Assembly: GCA_022486815.1 (NCBI GenBank)
Contig: JAKVJW010000020.1
Span: forward strand, 1-50,078
Length of the DNA: 50,078 nucleotides
Source: Prevotella sp.
Lineage (GTDB): Bacteria > Bacteroidota > Bacteroidia > Bacteroidales > Bacteroidaceae
Direction: 5' to 3'
Part shown: in pieces, positions 26,120-34,839 of the stretch
How the letters are laid out: every line of letters starts with the position of its first letter
Position numbering within the stretch: the stretch's first letter is position 1
Position numbers and translations under genes: made by a program
The notes under the pieces: model-generated
Seen by the model: the letters and a program-made list of their open reading frames with translations, nothing else
Database searches by the model: none
Told to the model about the DNA's origin: nothing

Positions 26120-27736
26120 ATGATAGAAGAATACCAAATCAGGGTATTGCCTCAAGTTGCTTACTCGGAGGCAAATATCGCGCAATATCTTATTGAAGAG
26201 AAGGGCCTTGAGACACAGAGTCTTACTCATGTTCGTGTCTTGCGTCAGAGTATTGATGCCCGTCAGCGGACAATCTATGTGAATTTGAAAGTCCGGGCTT
26301 ATATCAATGAGATGCCTCAGGATGATGAATTTACCCATACAGATTATCCTGATGTAAGTGAAAAGACTCCGGTTATCGTTGTCGGGGAAGGTCCTGGCGG
26401 ACTGTTTGCTGCCTTAAGGCTAATAGAGTTGGGTTTCAAGCCTGTAATCCTTGAGCGTGGAAAGGACGTTCATTCCAGAAAAGTAGATATGGCCCAGATC
26501 TCCCGCACGCAAGAGGTAAATTCGGAAAGTAATTATAGTTTCGGGGAAGGTGGAGCGGGAGCCTATTCTGATGGGAAACTTTATACGCGTAGCAAAAAGC
26601 GGGGGTCGGTGGAAAAGATTCTGAATGTCTTCTGCCAGCATGGAGCACCTCTGTCAATTCTTGCTGATGCGCATCCTCATATCGGGACAGATAAATTGCC
26701 TCGTGTGATTGAAAATATGCGTAATACGATTCTGAAGAGCGGCGGAGAGGTCCATTTCCAAACGAAAATGACAGGATTCCAACTTGAGCAAAACCTGATA
26801 GTGGGTATTGAGGCTGTTAATCTGCAGACAAATGTTGAAGAGGTTTACCGTGGGCCTGTGATTCTGGCTACAGGGCATTCTGCGCGTGATGTCTATCGTT
26901 ATTTGGACAGGGCAGGTGTTGAAATTGAAGCTAAAGGAATAGCCGCTGGTGTACGATTGGAACATCCTTCACAATTGATAGATCAGATCCAGTATCATAA
27001 TAAAGCCGGTAGGGGAAAATATCTGCCGGCCGCAGAATATTCTTTTGTTACCCAAGTAAAAGGCCGTGGTGTATATAGTTTCTGTATGTGCCCCGGTGGT
27101 TTTGTTATTCCTGCTGCTACTGGACCGGAACAAATCGTCGTCAATGGGATGAGTCCGTCCAATCGTGGCACTGCCTGGTCAAACTCAGGTATGGTCGTAG
27201 AAATCTCTCCGGAGGATGTCGGAACGAAAGATCTGCCTTTGGTCCCGCAAACCGGAACGAATGATGACCACGATTCAGAGGCACTGAAAGTGATGCTTTT
27301 CCAGGAACAGTTAGAGAGAATGTGTTGGCAACAAGGGAATCGGAAACAGACGGCTCCTGCTCAGCGGATGGCTGATTTTGTCAATGGCCATCTCTCGTAT
27401 GATCTGCCCAAGTCGAGTTATTCTCCTGGGTTGATTTCCAGTCCATTGCATTTCTGGTTGCCTCCTTTCATCGGTGAGCGTCTGCAGGAAGGTTTTAAAT
27501 CCTTCGGCAAGCATGCTCATGGTTTCTTGACGAATGAGGCAGTTCTGATTGCTGTAGAAACGAGAACTTCTGCTCCTGTCAGGATCATCCGTGATCGTGA
27601 AACGTTGCAGCATATCCGTGTGAAAGGACTTTTCCCTTGTGGTGAAGGGGCTGGTTATGCAGGAGGAATAGTCAGTGCAGGAATTGATGGTGAACGTTGT
27701 GCTGACAGTTGTGCTGCTTATATGAAAGCATTGTAA
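26120..27736 (+). CDS. FAD-dependent oxidoreductase (COG2509 family)
   Basis: The 538-residue flavoprotein has a small N-terminal domain (about 1-75) and then the Rossmann FAD motif VIVVGEGPGGLFAALRLI (about 92-109) with ERGKDVHSRK. Other family landmarks are FGEGGAGAYSDGKLYTR (about 142-158), the second dinucleotide-like segment VILATGHSARDVY, FCMCPGGFVIPAAT, and the C-terminal GEGAGYAGGIVSAGIDG. It matches the uncharacterised 'NAD(FAD)-utilising dehydrogenase' family, related to geranylgeranyl reductase-like flavoproteins. The reaction is unknown. It is monocistronic. Confidence 0.88.
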   Translation: MIEEYQIRVLPQVAYSEANIAQYLIEEKGLETQSLTHVRVLRQSIDARQRTIYVNLKVRAYINEMPQDDEFTHTDYPDVSEKTPVIVVGEGPGGLFAALRLIELGFKPVILERGKDVHSRKVDMAQISRTQEVNSESNYSFGEGGAGAYSDGKLYTRSKKRGSVEKILNVFCQHGAPLSILADAHPHIGTDKLPRVIENMRNTILKSGGEVHFQTKMTGFQLEQNLIVGIEAVNLQTNVEEVYRGPVILATGHSARDVYRYLDRAGVEIEAKGIAAGVRLEHPSQLIDQIQYHNKAGRGKYLPAAEYSFVTQVKGRGVYSFCMCPGGFVIPAATGPEQIVVNGMSPSNRGTAWSNSGMVVEISPEDVGTKDLPLVPQTGTNDDHDSEALKVMLFQEQLERMCWQQGNRKQTAPAQRMADFVNGHLSYDLPKSSYSPGLISSPLHFWLPPFIGERLQEGFKSFGKHAHGFLTNEAVLIAVETRTSAPVRIIRDRETLQHIRVKGLFPCGEGAGYAGGIVSAGIDGERCADSCAAYMKAL

Positions 27737-27738
27737 AG

Positions 27739-27757
27739 CCAATTGTTTTTCAATTGG
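27739..27757 (+). terminator. Weak terminator after the FAD oxidoreductase
   Basis: CCAATTG, loop TTTTT, CAATTGG directly follows the stop codon; AACCTTTTATT comes after it. The stem is short and AT-rich. Confidence 0.4.
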
Positions 27758-27954
27758 GGTGAACCTTTTATTCGTTATTTCTATCCAGGACGGAGGGAAC
27801 TATAATAATCCTTCCGGTTCTTGGCAATGTTCTGAAAAAGGGTCATCCAGTTGGTGATCACTTCTGTCCGAATGGAAGTGACGTGAAGGTTGGACAAGAA
27901 GGGGACTATCAGTCTATTACAGGTTTAAGAAATTCTAATCAAGTCTTTGAAAAA

Positions 27955-27986
27955 TTTGCTTGTCTACTGTTTTTTTCGTATTTTTG
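27955..27986 (+). promoter_or_regulatory. pheT promoter
   Basis: TTTG (27955-27958), 20 nt, TATTTTTG (27979-27986), a full match. The predicted start is near 27993, so translation starts at the ATG at 28019, and an in-frame ATG at 27947 lies upstream of the transcript. Confidence 0.78.
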
Positions 27987-28018
27987 CAGAGTTTCAGAGA
28001 ATATATAAAATCATTATA

Positions 28019-30487
28019 ATGAACATTTCGTATAAATGGCTTAAAGAATACGTCGATTTTGACCTGACTCCTCAAGAAACAGCGGACGCGCTGACTTCTA
28101 CAGGACTTGAGGTTGATGCACTTACAGAGGTCCAGTCTGTGAAGGGAGGACTGAAAGGATTATATGTGGGTAAGGTCCTGACTTGTGAGCCACATCCTAA
28201 TTCTGACCACATGCACATTACGACTGTGGATCTGGGTAAAGGTGAACCGAGTCATATTGTCTGTGGAGCACCTAATGTGGCGGCAGGCGAGAAGGTCATC
28301 GTTGCAGATCTGGGTTGTGTACTTTATGATGGTGATCAAGAAGTGACAATCAAGAAAGCAAAGCTTCGAGGGGTAGAGAGTTGCGGTATGATTTGTGCTG
28401 AAGATGAAATAGGCGTTGGTACAGATCATTCGGGCATTATCATTCTCCCTGATGATGTGAAAGTAGGAACTCCTGCGGCCGAATATTACCATCTTGAAAG
28501 TGACTGGATCATAGAAATCGATGTCACCGCTAACCGTGGGGATGCGCTCAGTCATTATGGCGTAGCACGCGATCTCTATGCATGGTTGAAGCAGAAGGGC
28601 CTTCAGACAAGTCTGCATCGTCCGGATTGTGATGCTTTTCATGTGGACAATCAGGATATGCCTATTGATGTGGAAATCCAGAATACTGAAGCATGCAAGC
28701 GCTATGCCTGTATAAGCATTACTGACTGTGATGTGAAGGAAAGTCCGAAATGGTTGCAGGATAAGCTCCGCGTGATTGGATTGCGTCCGATTAACAATAT
28801 CGTAGATATTACCAATTATATAATGATGGCCTATGGTCAGCCGATGCACTGCTTTGATGCAGACATGGTGAAAGGTCATAAGATCGTTGTTCGTACTCAA
28901 CCAGAAGGAACTAAATTTGTCACCCTTGATGGTGTGGAACATACATTAGGTACGCATGACTTGAGCATTTGTAATGCGGATGAATCGATGTGTATCGCCG
29001 GGATCTTCGGAGGCAAGGGCTCCGGAACTTATGATACGACTCGTAATGTGGTTCTGGAGAGTGCTTATTTCCATCCGACCTGGATCAGGAAGAGCGCACG
29101 TCGTCATGGACTGAGTACGGATGCCAGTTATCGGTTTGAGCGAGGGATTGATCCTAATGGGGTCATCTATGCTCTGAAACAGGCTGCCATCCTTTGTCAG
29201 CAACTTGCTGGCGGAAAGGTGAGTATGTCAATCAAGGATGTCTATCCTGAACCGATCAAGGATTTTGATGTGCGTCTGGATTATGAATATTGTGATCGAT
29301 TGATCGGCAAGCAACTTGAGCGGACGACAATCAAGAATATTGTAACAAGCCTTGAAATGAAAATCAAGGCAGAAGATGCAGAAGGTCTTGACCTGACTGT
29401 ACCGGCTTATCGTGTGGATGTCCAGCGGTCTTGTGATGTCGTAGAGGATATTCTTCGCATTTACGGTTACAATAATGTGGAAATACCTTTGACCTTGAAA
29501 AGCTCCTTGAATATTCAGGGTGAAGAGGATCAAAAGGCTGACCTGGAAAATCATGTCGCTGAATTGCTGGTCGGTTGTGGCTTCTTCGAGATTATGAACA
29601 ACTCTCTGACGAAGATGACTTATTACCAGGACAGCCAACTCAATAAGTATTCTTGGGATACTACTATAAAGGTAATGAATCCGCTGAGTTCTGATCTGGG
29701 GGTGATGAGACAGACTTTACTGTTTGGCGGACTGGAAAGTATTGTGCGCAATGTCCATCGGAAAAATCTGAACCTGAAATTCTTCGAGGTCGGTAACTGT
29801 TACCAGTTTCATGCAGAGAAGAAAACCCCTGAACATCCGATTAAGGCCTATAACCAGTCACATCATCTGGGTCTTTGGGTAACAGGCAAACGCGTAGAAG
29901 GTTCTTGGACTCATCCTGACGAGAACAGCAGTTTCTTCGAGTTAAAGGCATATGTAGAGAATATCTTGCGGGTCTGTGGATTGAAATCCAACACAGTTGT
30001 CGTTAAGAAAAGTGATAATAACATTTTCTCAGATGGCTTATCTTATGAGACCCATCAGGGGGCTCTGCTGGCTGAGATGGGAATCGTGGACCCGAAGATT
30101 AAGAAGACTTTCGGTTTGGATCAAGATGTCTTTTTTGCAGATATCAATGTGACTGATCTGGCACGTACGATTAGAAAAATCAAATTTGAGTTTAAAGAAG
30201 TCAGTAAATATCCGGCAGTAAGTCGTGACCTGGCACTATTGATAGACAAGAACGTTGAATTCAGTCAGATTGAGCAGATCGCACGTAAGACAGAAAAGAA
30301 ACTTTTGAAGAAAGTAGAGCTTTTTGATGTTTATGAAGGCAAAAATCTTCCAGCAGGAAAGAAGAGTTATGCGGTTAACTTTATCCTTCAGGATGATTCC
30401 AAAACATTGACGGATAAGTCGATAGATGCTGTGATGAAGAAACTGATCCATCAACTGACTACTCAGCTGAATGCTGAATTGAGATAA
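28019..30487 (+). CDS. pheT: Phenylalanyl-tRNA synthetase beta subunit
   Basis: The 822-residue subunit joins with PheS to charge tRNA-Phe. I start at MNISYKWLKEYVDF (28019). Domains in order: the N-terminal tRNA-binding OB fold (about 42-155, LTCEPHPNSDHMHITTVDLG), B3/B4 editing domain (about 215-390, including ITNYIMMAYGQPMHCFD), B5 (about 405-475), the catalytic-like core (about 490-690) and the C-terminal FDX-ACB anticodon-binding domain (about 725-820, SKYPAVSRDLALLIDK). The length matches the bacterial form. PheS is not nearby. yebC follows 55 nt downstream. Confidence 0.96.
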   Translation: MNISYKWLKEYVDFDLTPQETADALTSTGLEVDALTEVQSVKGGLKGLYVGKVLTCEPHPNSDHMHITTVDLGKGEPSHIVCGAPNVAAGEKVIVADLGCVLYDGDQEVTIKKAKLRGVESCGMICAEDEIGVGTDHSGIIILPDDVKVGTPAAEYYHLESDWIIEIDVTANRGDALSHYGVARDLYAWLKQKGLQTSLHRPDCDAFHVDNQDMPIDVEIQNTEACKRYACISITDCDVKESPKWLQDKLRVIGLRPINNIVDITNYIMMAYGQPMHCFDADMVKGHKIVVRTQPEGTKFVTLDGVEHTLGTHDLSICNADESMCIAGIFGGKGSGTYDTTRNVVLESAYFHPTWIRKSARRHGLSTDASYRFERGIDPNGVIYALKQAAILCQQLAGGKVSMSIKDVYPEPIKDFDVRLDYEYCDRLIGKQLERTTIKNIVTSLEMKIKAEDAEGLDLTVPAYRVDVQRSCDVVEDILRIYGYNNVEIPLTLKSSLNIQGEEDQKADLENHVAELLVGCGFFEIMNNSLTKMTYYQDSQLNKYSWDTTIKVMNPLSSDLGVMRQTLLFGGLESIVRNVHRKNLNLKFFEVGNCYQFHAEKKTPEHPIKAYNQSHHLGLWVTGKRVEGSWTHPDENSSFFELKAYVENILRVCGLKSNTVVVKKSDNNIFSDGLSYETHQGALLAEMGIVDPKIKKTFGLDQDVFFADINVTDLARTIRKIKFEFKEVSKYPAVSRDLALLIDKNVEFSQIEQIARKTEKKLLKKVELFDVYEGKNLPAGKKSYAVNFILQDDSKTLTDKSIDAVMKKLIHQLTTQLNAELR

Positions 30488-30542
30488 TTCATCTATATAT
30501 TTTTAATAAAGATTTTTAAGACAATATATTAATATTACTCCA

Positions 30543-31289
30543 ATGGGAAGAGCATTTGAATATCGTAAAGCTACAAAGCTGAAAAGATGGGGGCACATGG
30601 CCCGTACATTTACGAAATTAGGTAAACAAATTACTATCGCTGTCAAGGAAGGTGGTCCTGATCCGGAGAATAATCCTAACCTTCGTGCAATTATCGCTAC
30701 TTGCAAGCGTGAGAATATGCCGAAGGATAATGTGGCACGTGCAATCAAAAATGCCCAGGGAAAAGATCAGAGTGAATATAAGAATGTATCATACGAAGGA
30801 TATGGTCCTCATGGAGTCGCTGTATTCGTGGATACACTGACAGATAATACTACTCGTACTGTAGCTGATGTACGTTCTATATTCAACAAGTTTAATGGTA
30901 ATCTGGGTACACAGGGATCCCTCAGTTATCTCTTTGATCATAAGAGTGTATTCTCTTTCAAGAAGAAAAAGGATATGGACATGGACGAATTTATCCTTGA
31001 CCTGATAGATTATGGGGTAGACGATGACTATGATGACGATGAAGAGAATGAGGAAATCACTATTTATGGTGATCCGAAAAGTTTTGGAGATATCCAGAAA
31101 TATTTGGAAGATCATGACTATGAGATTACAGCTGCCGAGTTTACCCGTATTCCGAATGATCTGAAAGATGTTACTCCTGAGCAACGCCAGACAATCAATG
31201 AAATGGAGGATAAACTTGAGGAGTTTGAGGACGTGCAGAATGTGTATACTAATATGCGGCCGGATGAAGAACCTGAAGAGGACGCTTGA
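30543..31289 (+). CDS. YebC/PmpR-family protein (translation or transcription factor)
   Basis: The 248-residue protein starts MGRAFEYRKATKLKRWGHMA, with the family's RTFTKLGKQI and DNVARAIKNAQGKD motifs in the N-terminal domain, YEGYGPHGVAVFVDTLTDN in the middle, and a very acidic insertion DDDYDDDEENEE at about 160-171. Members were described as DNA-binding regulators; recent work ties the family to relief of ribosome stalling at proline stretches. It lies between pheT and a TSCPD gene, which starts on the A of its stop codon. Confidence 0.93.
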   Translation: MGRAFEYRKATKLKRWGHMARTFTKLGKQITIAVKEGGPDPENNPNLRAIIATCKRENMPKDNVARAIKNAQGKDQSEYKNVSYEGYGPHGVAVFVDTLTDNTTRTVADVRSIFNKFNGNLGTQGSLSYLFDHKSVFSFKKKKDMDMDEFILDLIDYGVDDDYDDDEENEEITIYGDPKSFGDIQKYLEDHDYEITAAEFTRIPNDLKDVTPEQRQTINEMEDKLEEFEDVQNVYTNMRPDEEPEEDA

Positions 31290-31540
31290 TGGCACATTTA
31301 CGATATAAAACACATGGTACCTGTAGTGTCTGGATTGATATAGATGTAGATAATATGGGGAATGTCGGAGATGTGCAGTTTACAGGTGGTTGCAATGGAA
31401 ACACGAAGGGGATTTGCGTCCTCATTAAAGGGATGAAGGCTACAGAGGTTAAAAACCGCCTGAAAGGGATTCTCTGTGGCAATAAAGCAACAAGTTGCCC
31501 GGATCAGTTGGCTCATGCTTTGGAGGAAATGGGCTACTAA
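31289..31540 (+). CDS. TSCPD-domain protein (TIGR03905 family)
   Basis: An 83-residue protein starting at the ATG that overlaps the yebC stop by one base (TGATG). It shows the conserved cysteine motifs FTGGCNGNTKGI and TSCPDQLAHAL; the same fold appears at the C-terminus of B12-dependent ribonucleotide reductases, where the cysteines may bind metal. The stand-alone form has no assigned function. Tight overlap means it is co-translated with yebC. Confidence 0.85.
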   Translation: MAHLRYKTHGTCSVWIDIDVDNMGNVGDVQFTGGCNGNTKGICVLIKGMKATEVKNRLKGILCGNKATSCPDQLAHALEEMGY

Positions 31541-31623
31541 TCAGACATTTCATTTGGTACAGTATCAAAAAAGATAAGAAAGGGTAAGCCTTTCACCCAA
31601 CTGTTTTATAGATATTCAGAGAG

Positions 31624-31668
31624 AAAGGGACGGAAGAAATAAAATGATTTTTCTTCCGTCCCTTTTTA
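31624..31668. terminator. Bidirectional terminator between the TSCPD gene and the lipoprotein gene
   Basis: A perfect 16-bp stem, AAAGGGACGGAAGAAA (31624-31639) with its complement at 31650-31665, is flanked by A's on the left and T's on the right, so it can work for both converging genes. Confidence 0.88.
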
Positions 31669-31713
31669 TGTAATGAATTATAATTCTGAGAATAAAGCAG
31701 TTTTTTGTTTCCT

Positions 31714-32187
31714 CTACAATTTCTTTGCCGATTTCTGGTCTGTCTGATAATTTTTCGGAGTATATATGGCTTCAAACAAGATCTTTCCTTTATGCTTGGC
31801 CGAGCGATACAGAAAATGGAAATTAAAACCGGCATTCTTGTATGCTTGGGAACTAGGATCGTCAATTAAGGCTTTCAACAGAACGCTTCTCAATTTCTTA
31901 GCATTGAATTTGATGACTTGTGGGTTATCAGCTTTACCTGAAAGGGTACGATAATAGTTCATGGTACGTGTCGTTTTATCAAAGGACATACTGTCTGTCC
32001 GCTCATCATTGATGACAGGGGTAGGACAGAATTTCTCTGTATATTCTTTACTTTCACGTGCAGCGCGGTCCGAAAGACTCTCGTGACAAGCAGATAAAGT
32101 AAAACAAAGCAAGAGGGATATTCCAAGAGCCTGCATCTTCCATAAGGGGAGATGGATGCAATGGGTGTGAAATGTAATTATTTTCAT
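31714..32187 (-). CDS. Putative lipoprotein, unknown function
   Basis: The 157-residue frame has a hydrophobic stretch followed by a lipobox-like LSAC (about residues 31-34): MQALGISLLLCFTLSAC if started at the internal Met at 32136. The mature part (about 120 residues) is polar, starts HESLSDRAARESKEYTEKFC and holds a mixed segment FHFLYRSAKHKGKILFEAIY. I do not recognise the family. The promoter box at 32212-32219 permits the outer ATG at 32187, but the inner one gives a tidier signal peptide. Confidence 0.72.
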   Translation of the reverse strand: MKIITFHTHCIHLPLWKMQALGISLLLCFTLSACHESLSDRAARESKEYTEKFCPTPVINDERTDSMSFDKTTRTMNYYRTLSGKADNPQVIKFNAKKLRSVLLKALIDDPSSQAYKNAGFNFHFLYRSAKHKGKILFEAIYTPKNYQTDQKSAKKL

Positions 32188-32211
32188 TGTTGACTTTAAG
32201 TTTTATTTTTG

Positions 32212-32219
32212 CAAATATA
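32212..32219 (-). promoter_or_regulatory. -7 box of the lipoprotein gene
   Basis: TATATTTG followed by CA, 24 nt before the ATG at 32187, matches TAnnTTTG. No proper -33 box was found. Confidence 0.5.
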
Positions 32220-32242
32220 CAAAGAAATAATAAAAAACTTTG

Positions 32243-32250
32243 TATCTTTG
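32243..32250 (+). promoter_or_regulatory. -7 box of lepA
   Basis: TATCTTTG lies 23 nt before the lepA ATG at 32274 and 23 nt from the divergent lipoprotein box. The -33 position shows no clear TTTG. Confidence 0.5.
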
Positions 32251-32273
32251 TGTTCTAAAAAGTGATAAGAAGC

Positions 32274-34070
32274 ATGGATAATATCAGTAAAATCAGAAAC
32301 TTTTGTATCATCGCTCATATTGACCATGGTAAGTCTACATTAGCCGACCGGCTTTTGGAAAAGACGCATACCATCAAGATTACAGAAGGGCAGATGCTGG
32401 ATGATATGGACTTGGAGCGTGAACGTGGTATTACCATCAAAAGCCATGCTATCCAAATGGAATATACGGCACAGGATCACAACAGTTATATCCTTAATCT
32501 GATTGATACTCCCGGACATGTGGATTTCTCTTATGAGGTATCGCGTAGTATTGCAGCCTGTGAAGGTGCTTTGCTGGTGGTAGATGCTACACAGGGCGTA
32601 CAGGCTCAGACTATTTCCAATTTATATATGGCGGTGGATCATAATCTTGAGATCATACCGGTCATCAATAAGATTGACATGCCGAATGCAATGCCGGATG
32701 AGGTGGAAGACGAGATAGTTGACTTGATCGGTTGTGACCGTAAGGATATCTTACGAACATCGGCTAAGACGGGTGAAGGAGTTGATGAAATCCTTGAAGC
32801 TATTGTCAGTCGTATTCCTCATCCCCAGGGAGATTATGAATCTGTTACGCAGGCTTTGATTTTTGATTCTATCTACAATCCCTTTCGTGGGATCATCATT
32901 CTCTGTAAAGTAGATAATGGTTTTATAAAGAAAGGTGAGAAAGTCAAACTTTTCAATACTGGGATGCAATATGTTGCGGAGGAAGTGGGCGTCCTGAAGA
33001 TGGATCTGGTCCCGAAAAACATATTGTCAACAGGTGAGGTGGGATATATCATCACTGGAATCAAGGATCCTACGGAAGTGAAAGTAGGAGATACAGTCAC
33101 TGCTACTGACCGTCCTTGCAGCAAAGCTATAGAAGGTTTTCAGGAGGTAAAGCCGATGGTTTTCGCAGGTGTTTATCCCATTGATCCGAATGATTATGAG
33201 AATCTGCGTACTTCTTTGGAAAAACTCCAGTTGAATGATGCTTCTCTTACTTTTTCCCCGGAGAGCTCTATTGCCTTAGGATTTGGATTCCGCTGTGGCT
33301 TTCTGGGTCTGTTGCACATGGAGATTGTCCAAGAGAGACTGGATCGTGAATTCAATATGGATGTCATCACTACCGTTCCTAATGTAAGTTATAAAGTTTT
33401 CGACAAACAGGGAGATATGGCGGAGGTTCATAATCCTGCTGGATTTCCTGATCCGACGTCAATCGAACATGTTGAGGAACCTTATATTCGGGCAAGTATC
33501 ATTACATCGACAAAATTTATTGGTCCGATCATGAAGCTATGCCTGGATAAACGTGGGGAACTGGTCAATCAGGAATATGTGAGCGGTGACCGTGTAGAGC
33601 TTCGTTTCCTGATGCCTTTGGGAGAGATTGTCATAGACTTCTATGATAAGTTGAAGAGCATATCTAAAGGTTATGCTTCTTTTGACTATCATCTCGATTC
33701 CTATCGGCCTTCACGTCTGGTCAAGTTGGATGTTCTCCTTAATAGTGAACCTGTAGATGCTTTGTCTACGTTGACTCACGAAAGCAATGCAGTATCGTTT
33801 GGTCGCAAAATGTGCGAAAGGTTAAAGGAGTTGATTCCTCGCCAGCAATTTGATATTGCTATCCAGGCTGCTATTGGAGGTAAGATTATTGCCCGTGAAA
33901 CTGTAAAGCAGGTCCGTAAAGATGTAACTGCAAAATGCTATGGTGGAGATATCAGCCGTAAGCGAAAATTGCTTGAGAAACAGAAAAAGGGCAAGAAAAG
34001 AATGAAGCAGATTGGCAATGTCAAGGTACCTCAAAAAGCTTTCTTGGCAGTTTTAAAACTGGATGACTGA
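32274..34070 (+). CDS. lepA: Elongation factor 4 (LepA), ribosomal GTPase
   Basis: The 598-residue GTPase binds ribosomes and promotes efficient initiation or back-translocation. I use the ATG at 32274 ([19 protein letters not shown]) rather than a GTG four codons earlier. G-motifs: [10 protein letters not shown] (G1), RGITIKSHA (G2), DTPGHVDFS (G3), NKIDMPNA (G4), TSAKTGEG (G5). Domains II, III and V follow (EF-G-like), then the LepA-specific C-terminal domain with [20 protein letters not shown]. The length is standard. Confidence 0.98.
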   Translation: MDNISKIRNFCIIAHIDHGKSTLADRLLEKTHTIKITEGQMLDDMDLERERGITIKSHAIQMEYTAQDHNSYILNLIDTPGHVDFSYEVSRSIAACEGALLVVDATQGVQAQTISNLYMAVDHNLEIIPVINKIDMPNAMPDEVEDEIVDLIGCDRKDILRTSAKTGEGVDEILEAIVSRIPHPQGDYESVTQALIFDSIYNPFRGIIILCKVDNGFIKKGEKVKLFNTGMQYVAEEVGVLKMDLVPKNILSTGEVGYIITGIKDPTEVKVGDTVTATDRPCSKAIEGFQEVKPMVFAGVYPIDPNDYENLRTSLEKLQLNDASLTFSPESSIALGFGFRCGFLGLLHMEIVQERLDREFNMDVITTVPNVSYKVFDKQGDMAEVHNPAGFPDPTSIEHVEEPYIRASIITSTKFIGPIMKLCLDKRGELVNQEYVSGDRVELRFLMPLGEIVIDFYDKLKSISKGYASFDYHLDSYRPSRLVKLDVLLNSEPVDALSTLTHESNAVSFGRKMCERLKELIPRQQFDIAIQAAIGGKIIARETVKQVRKDVTAKCYGGDISRKRKLLEKQKKGKKRMKQIGNVKVPQKAFLAVLKLDD

Positions 34071-34145
34071 TTTTGAAGAGGTTTCTTAAAGGTTTGTGAT
34101 TCTGTATTCATGTGAAGAAAAAGGCAATAAGTGTAATTTTTGATA

Positions 34146-34151
34146 AGGAGG
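34146..34151 (+). promoter_or_regulatory. Consensus Shine-Dalgarno before the Crp/Fnr gene
   Basis: AGGAGG lies 6 nt before the ATG at 34158. It decides that start against an in-frame TTG at 34140. Most genes of this group lack such a site. Confidence 0.65.
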
Positions 34152-34157
34152 AAGAGT

Positions 34158-34757
34158 ATGAAAGAATTAACTGTTACAACACGTGATATAGCTCGAGAGC
34201 TTGCTCGAAAGTACAGTACCATGACCCATGATGAGTTAACTACTCTTGAGGGTATCTTGGTTCCTATGAAATTTGCAAAGGGGGAGATGATCATTCATAA
34301 AGGTGAGGTTTGCAAAGATATTTACTATATCTGGCATGGTCTGATCCGTCAGTTCTATTTTAAGAATGACAAGGAGGTAACAGAGCATCTGGGAGTGGAC
34401 CGATCAATCTTTATGTGTATTGAGAGTCTTTTCAGGGAAGAGCCTTCTAAACTTCAGGTGGAGGCCTTGGAGTCTTCTGTCATTTATGCTTTGCCAAAGA
34501 AGCGGCTTGAAGAGGAGGCTATTCACAATGTTAACATCCAGATGCTATATCGTAAAATCCTTGAGGAGAGCCTGATTATTTCTCAAGTGCATGCTGATCT
34601 GGTCCGTTTTGAAACTGCTCAAGCCCGTTACAAGAAAATCTGTCAACTAAATCCTCAGGTTGTATTGAGAGCCCCTTTAAACTATATAGCCAACTATCTG
34701 CAAATGACTCCTGAGACCTTGAGTCGTGTCCGAACAGCAGCCCTTAGTGAGGATTAA
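34158..34757 (+). CDS. Crp/Fnr-family transcriptional regulator
   Basis: The 199-residue protein, starting MKELTVTTRDIARELARKYS, has a cyclic-nucleotide-binding-like beta barrel (about 25-120: MKFAKGEMIIHKGEVCKDIY, YYIWHGLIRQFYF, YALPKKRLEE) and a C-terminal helix-turn-helix (about 160-195: APLNYIANYLQMTPETLSRV). No cysteine set for an Fe-S cluster as in Fnr is evident. Bacteroidetes members often act on nearby genes; acyl-CoA ligase genes lie next door but converge on it. The ligand is unknown. Confidence 0.9.
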   Translation: MKELTVTTRDIARELARKYSTMTHDELTTLEGILVPMKFAKGEMIIHKGEVCKDIYYIWHGLIRQFYFKNDKEVTEHLGVDRSIFMCIESLFREEPSKLQVEALESSVIYALPKKRLEEEAIHNVNIQMLYRKILEESLIISQVHADLVRFETAQARYKKICQLNPQVVLRAPLNYIANYLQMTPETLSRVRTAALSED

Positions 34758-34825
34758 ACATATCTTCTGATTTTAAACTTTGCAGATAGTTTATCTGGTA
34801 GGAGTTTAAATACGAGAGGATATGT
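34758..34825. terminator. Nested hairpin between converging genes, probable bidirectional terminator
   Basis: Three nested pairs: ACATATC/GATATGT (34758-34764 with 34819-34825), TTTAAACT/AGTTTAAA (34772-34779 with 34803-34810), and CAGATA/TATCTG (34783-34788 with 34792-34797). It fills most of the gap between the two stop codons. Confidence 0.55.
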
Positions 34826-34839
34826 TGATGTAAGGCATG

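Noticed and set aside
28160..28942. A 260-codon minus-strand frame opposite pheT
   Set aside because: It is antisense to conserved synthetase domains and has no promoter or recognisable domain.
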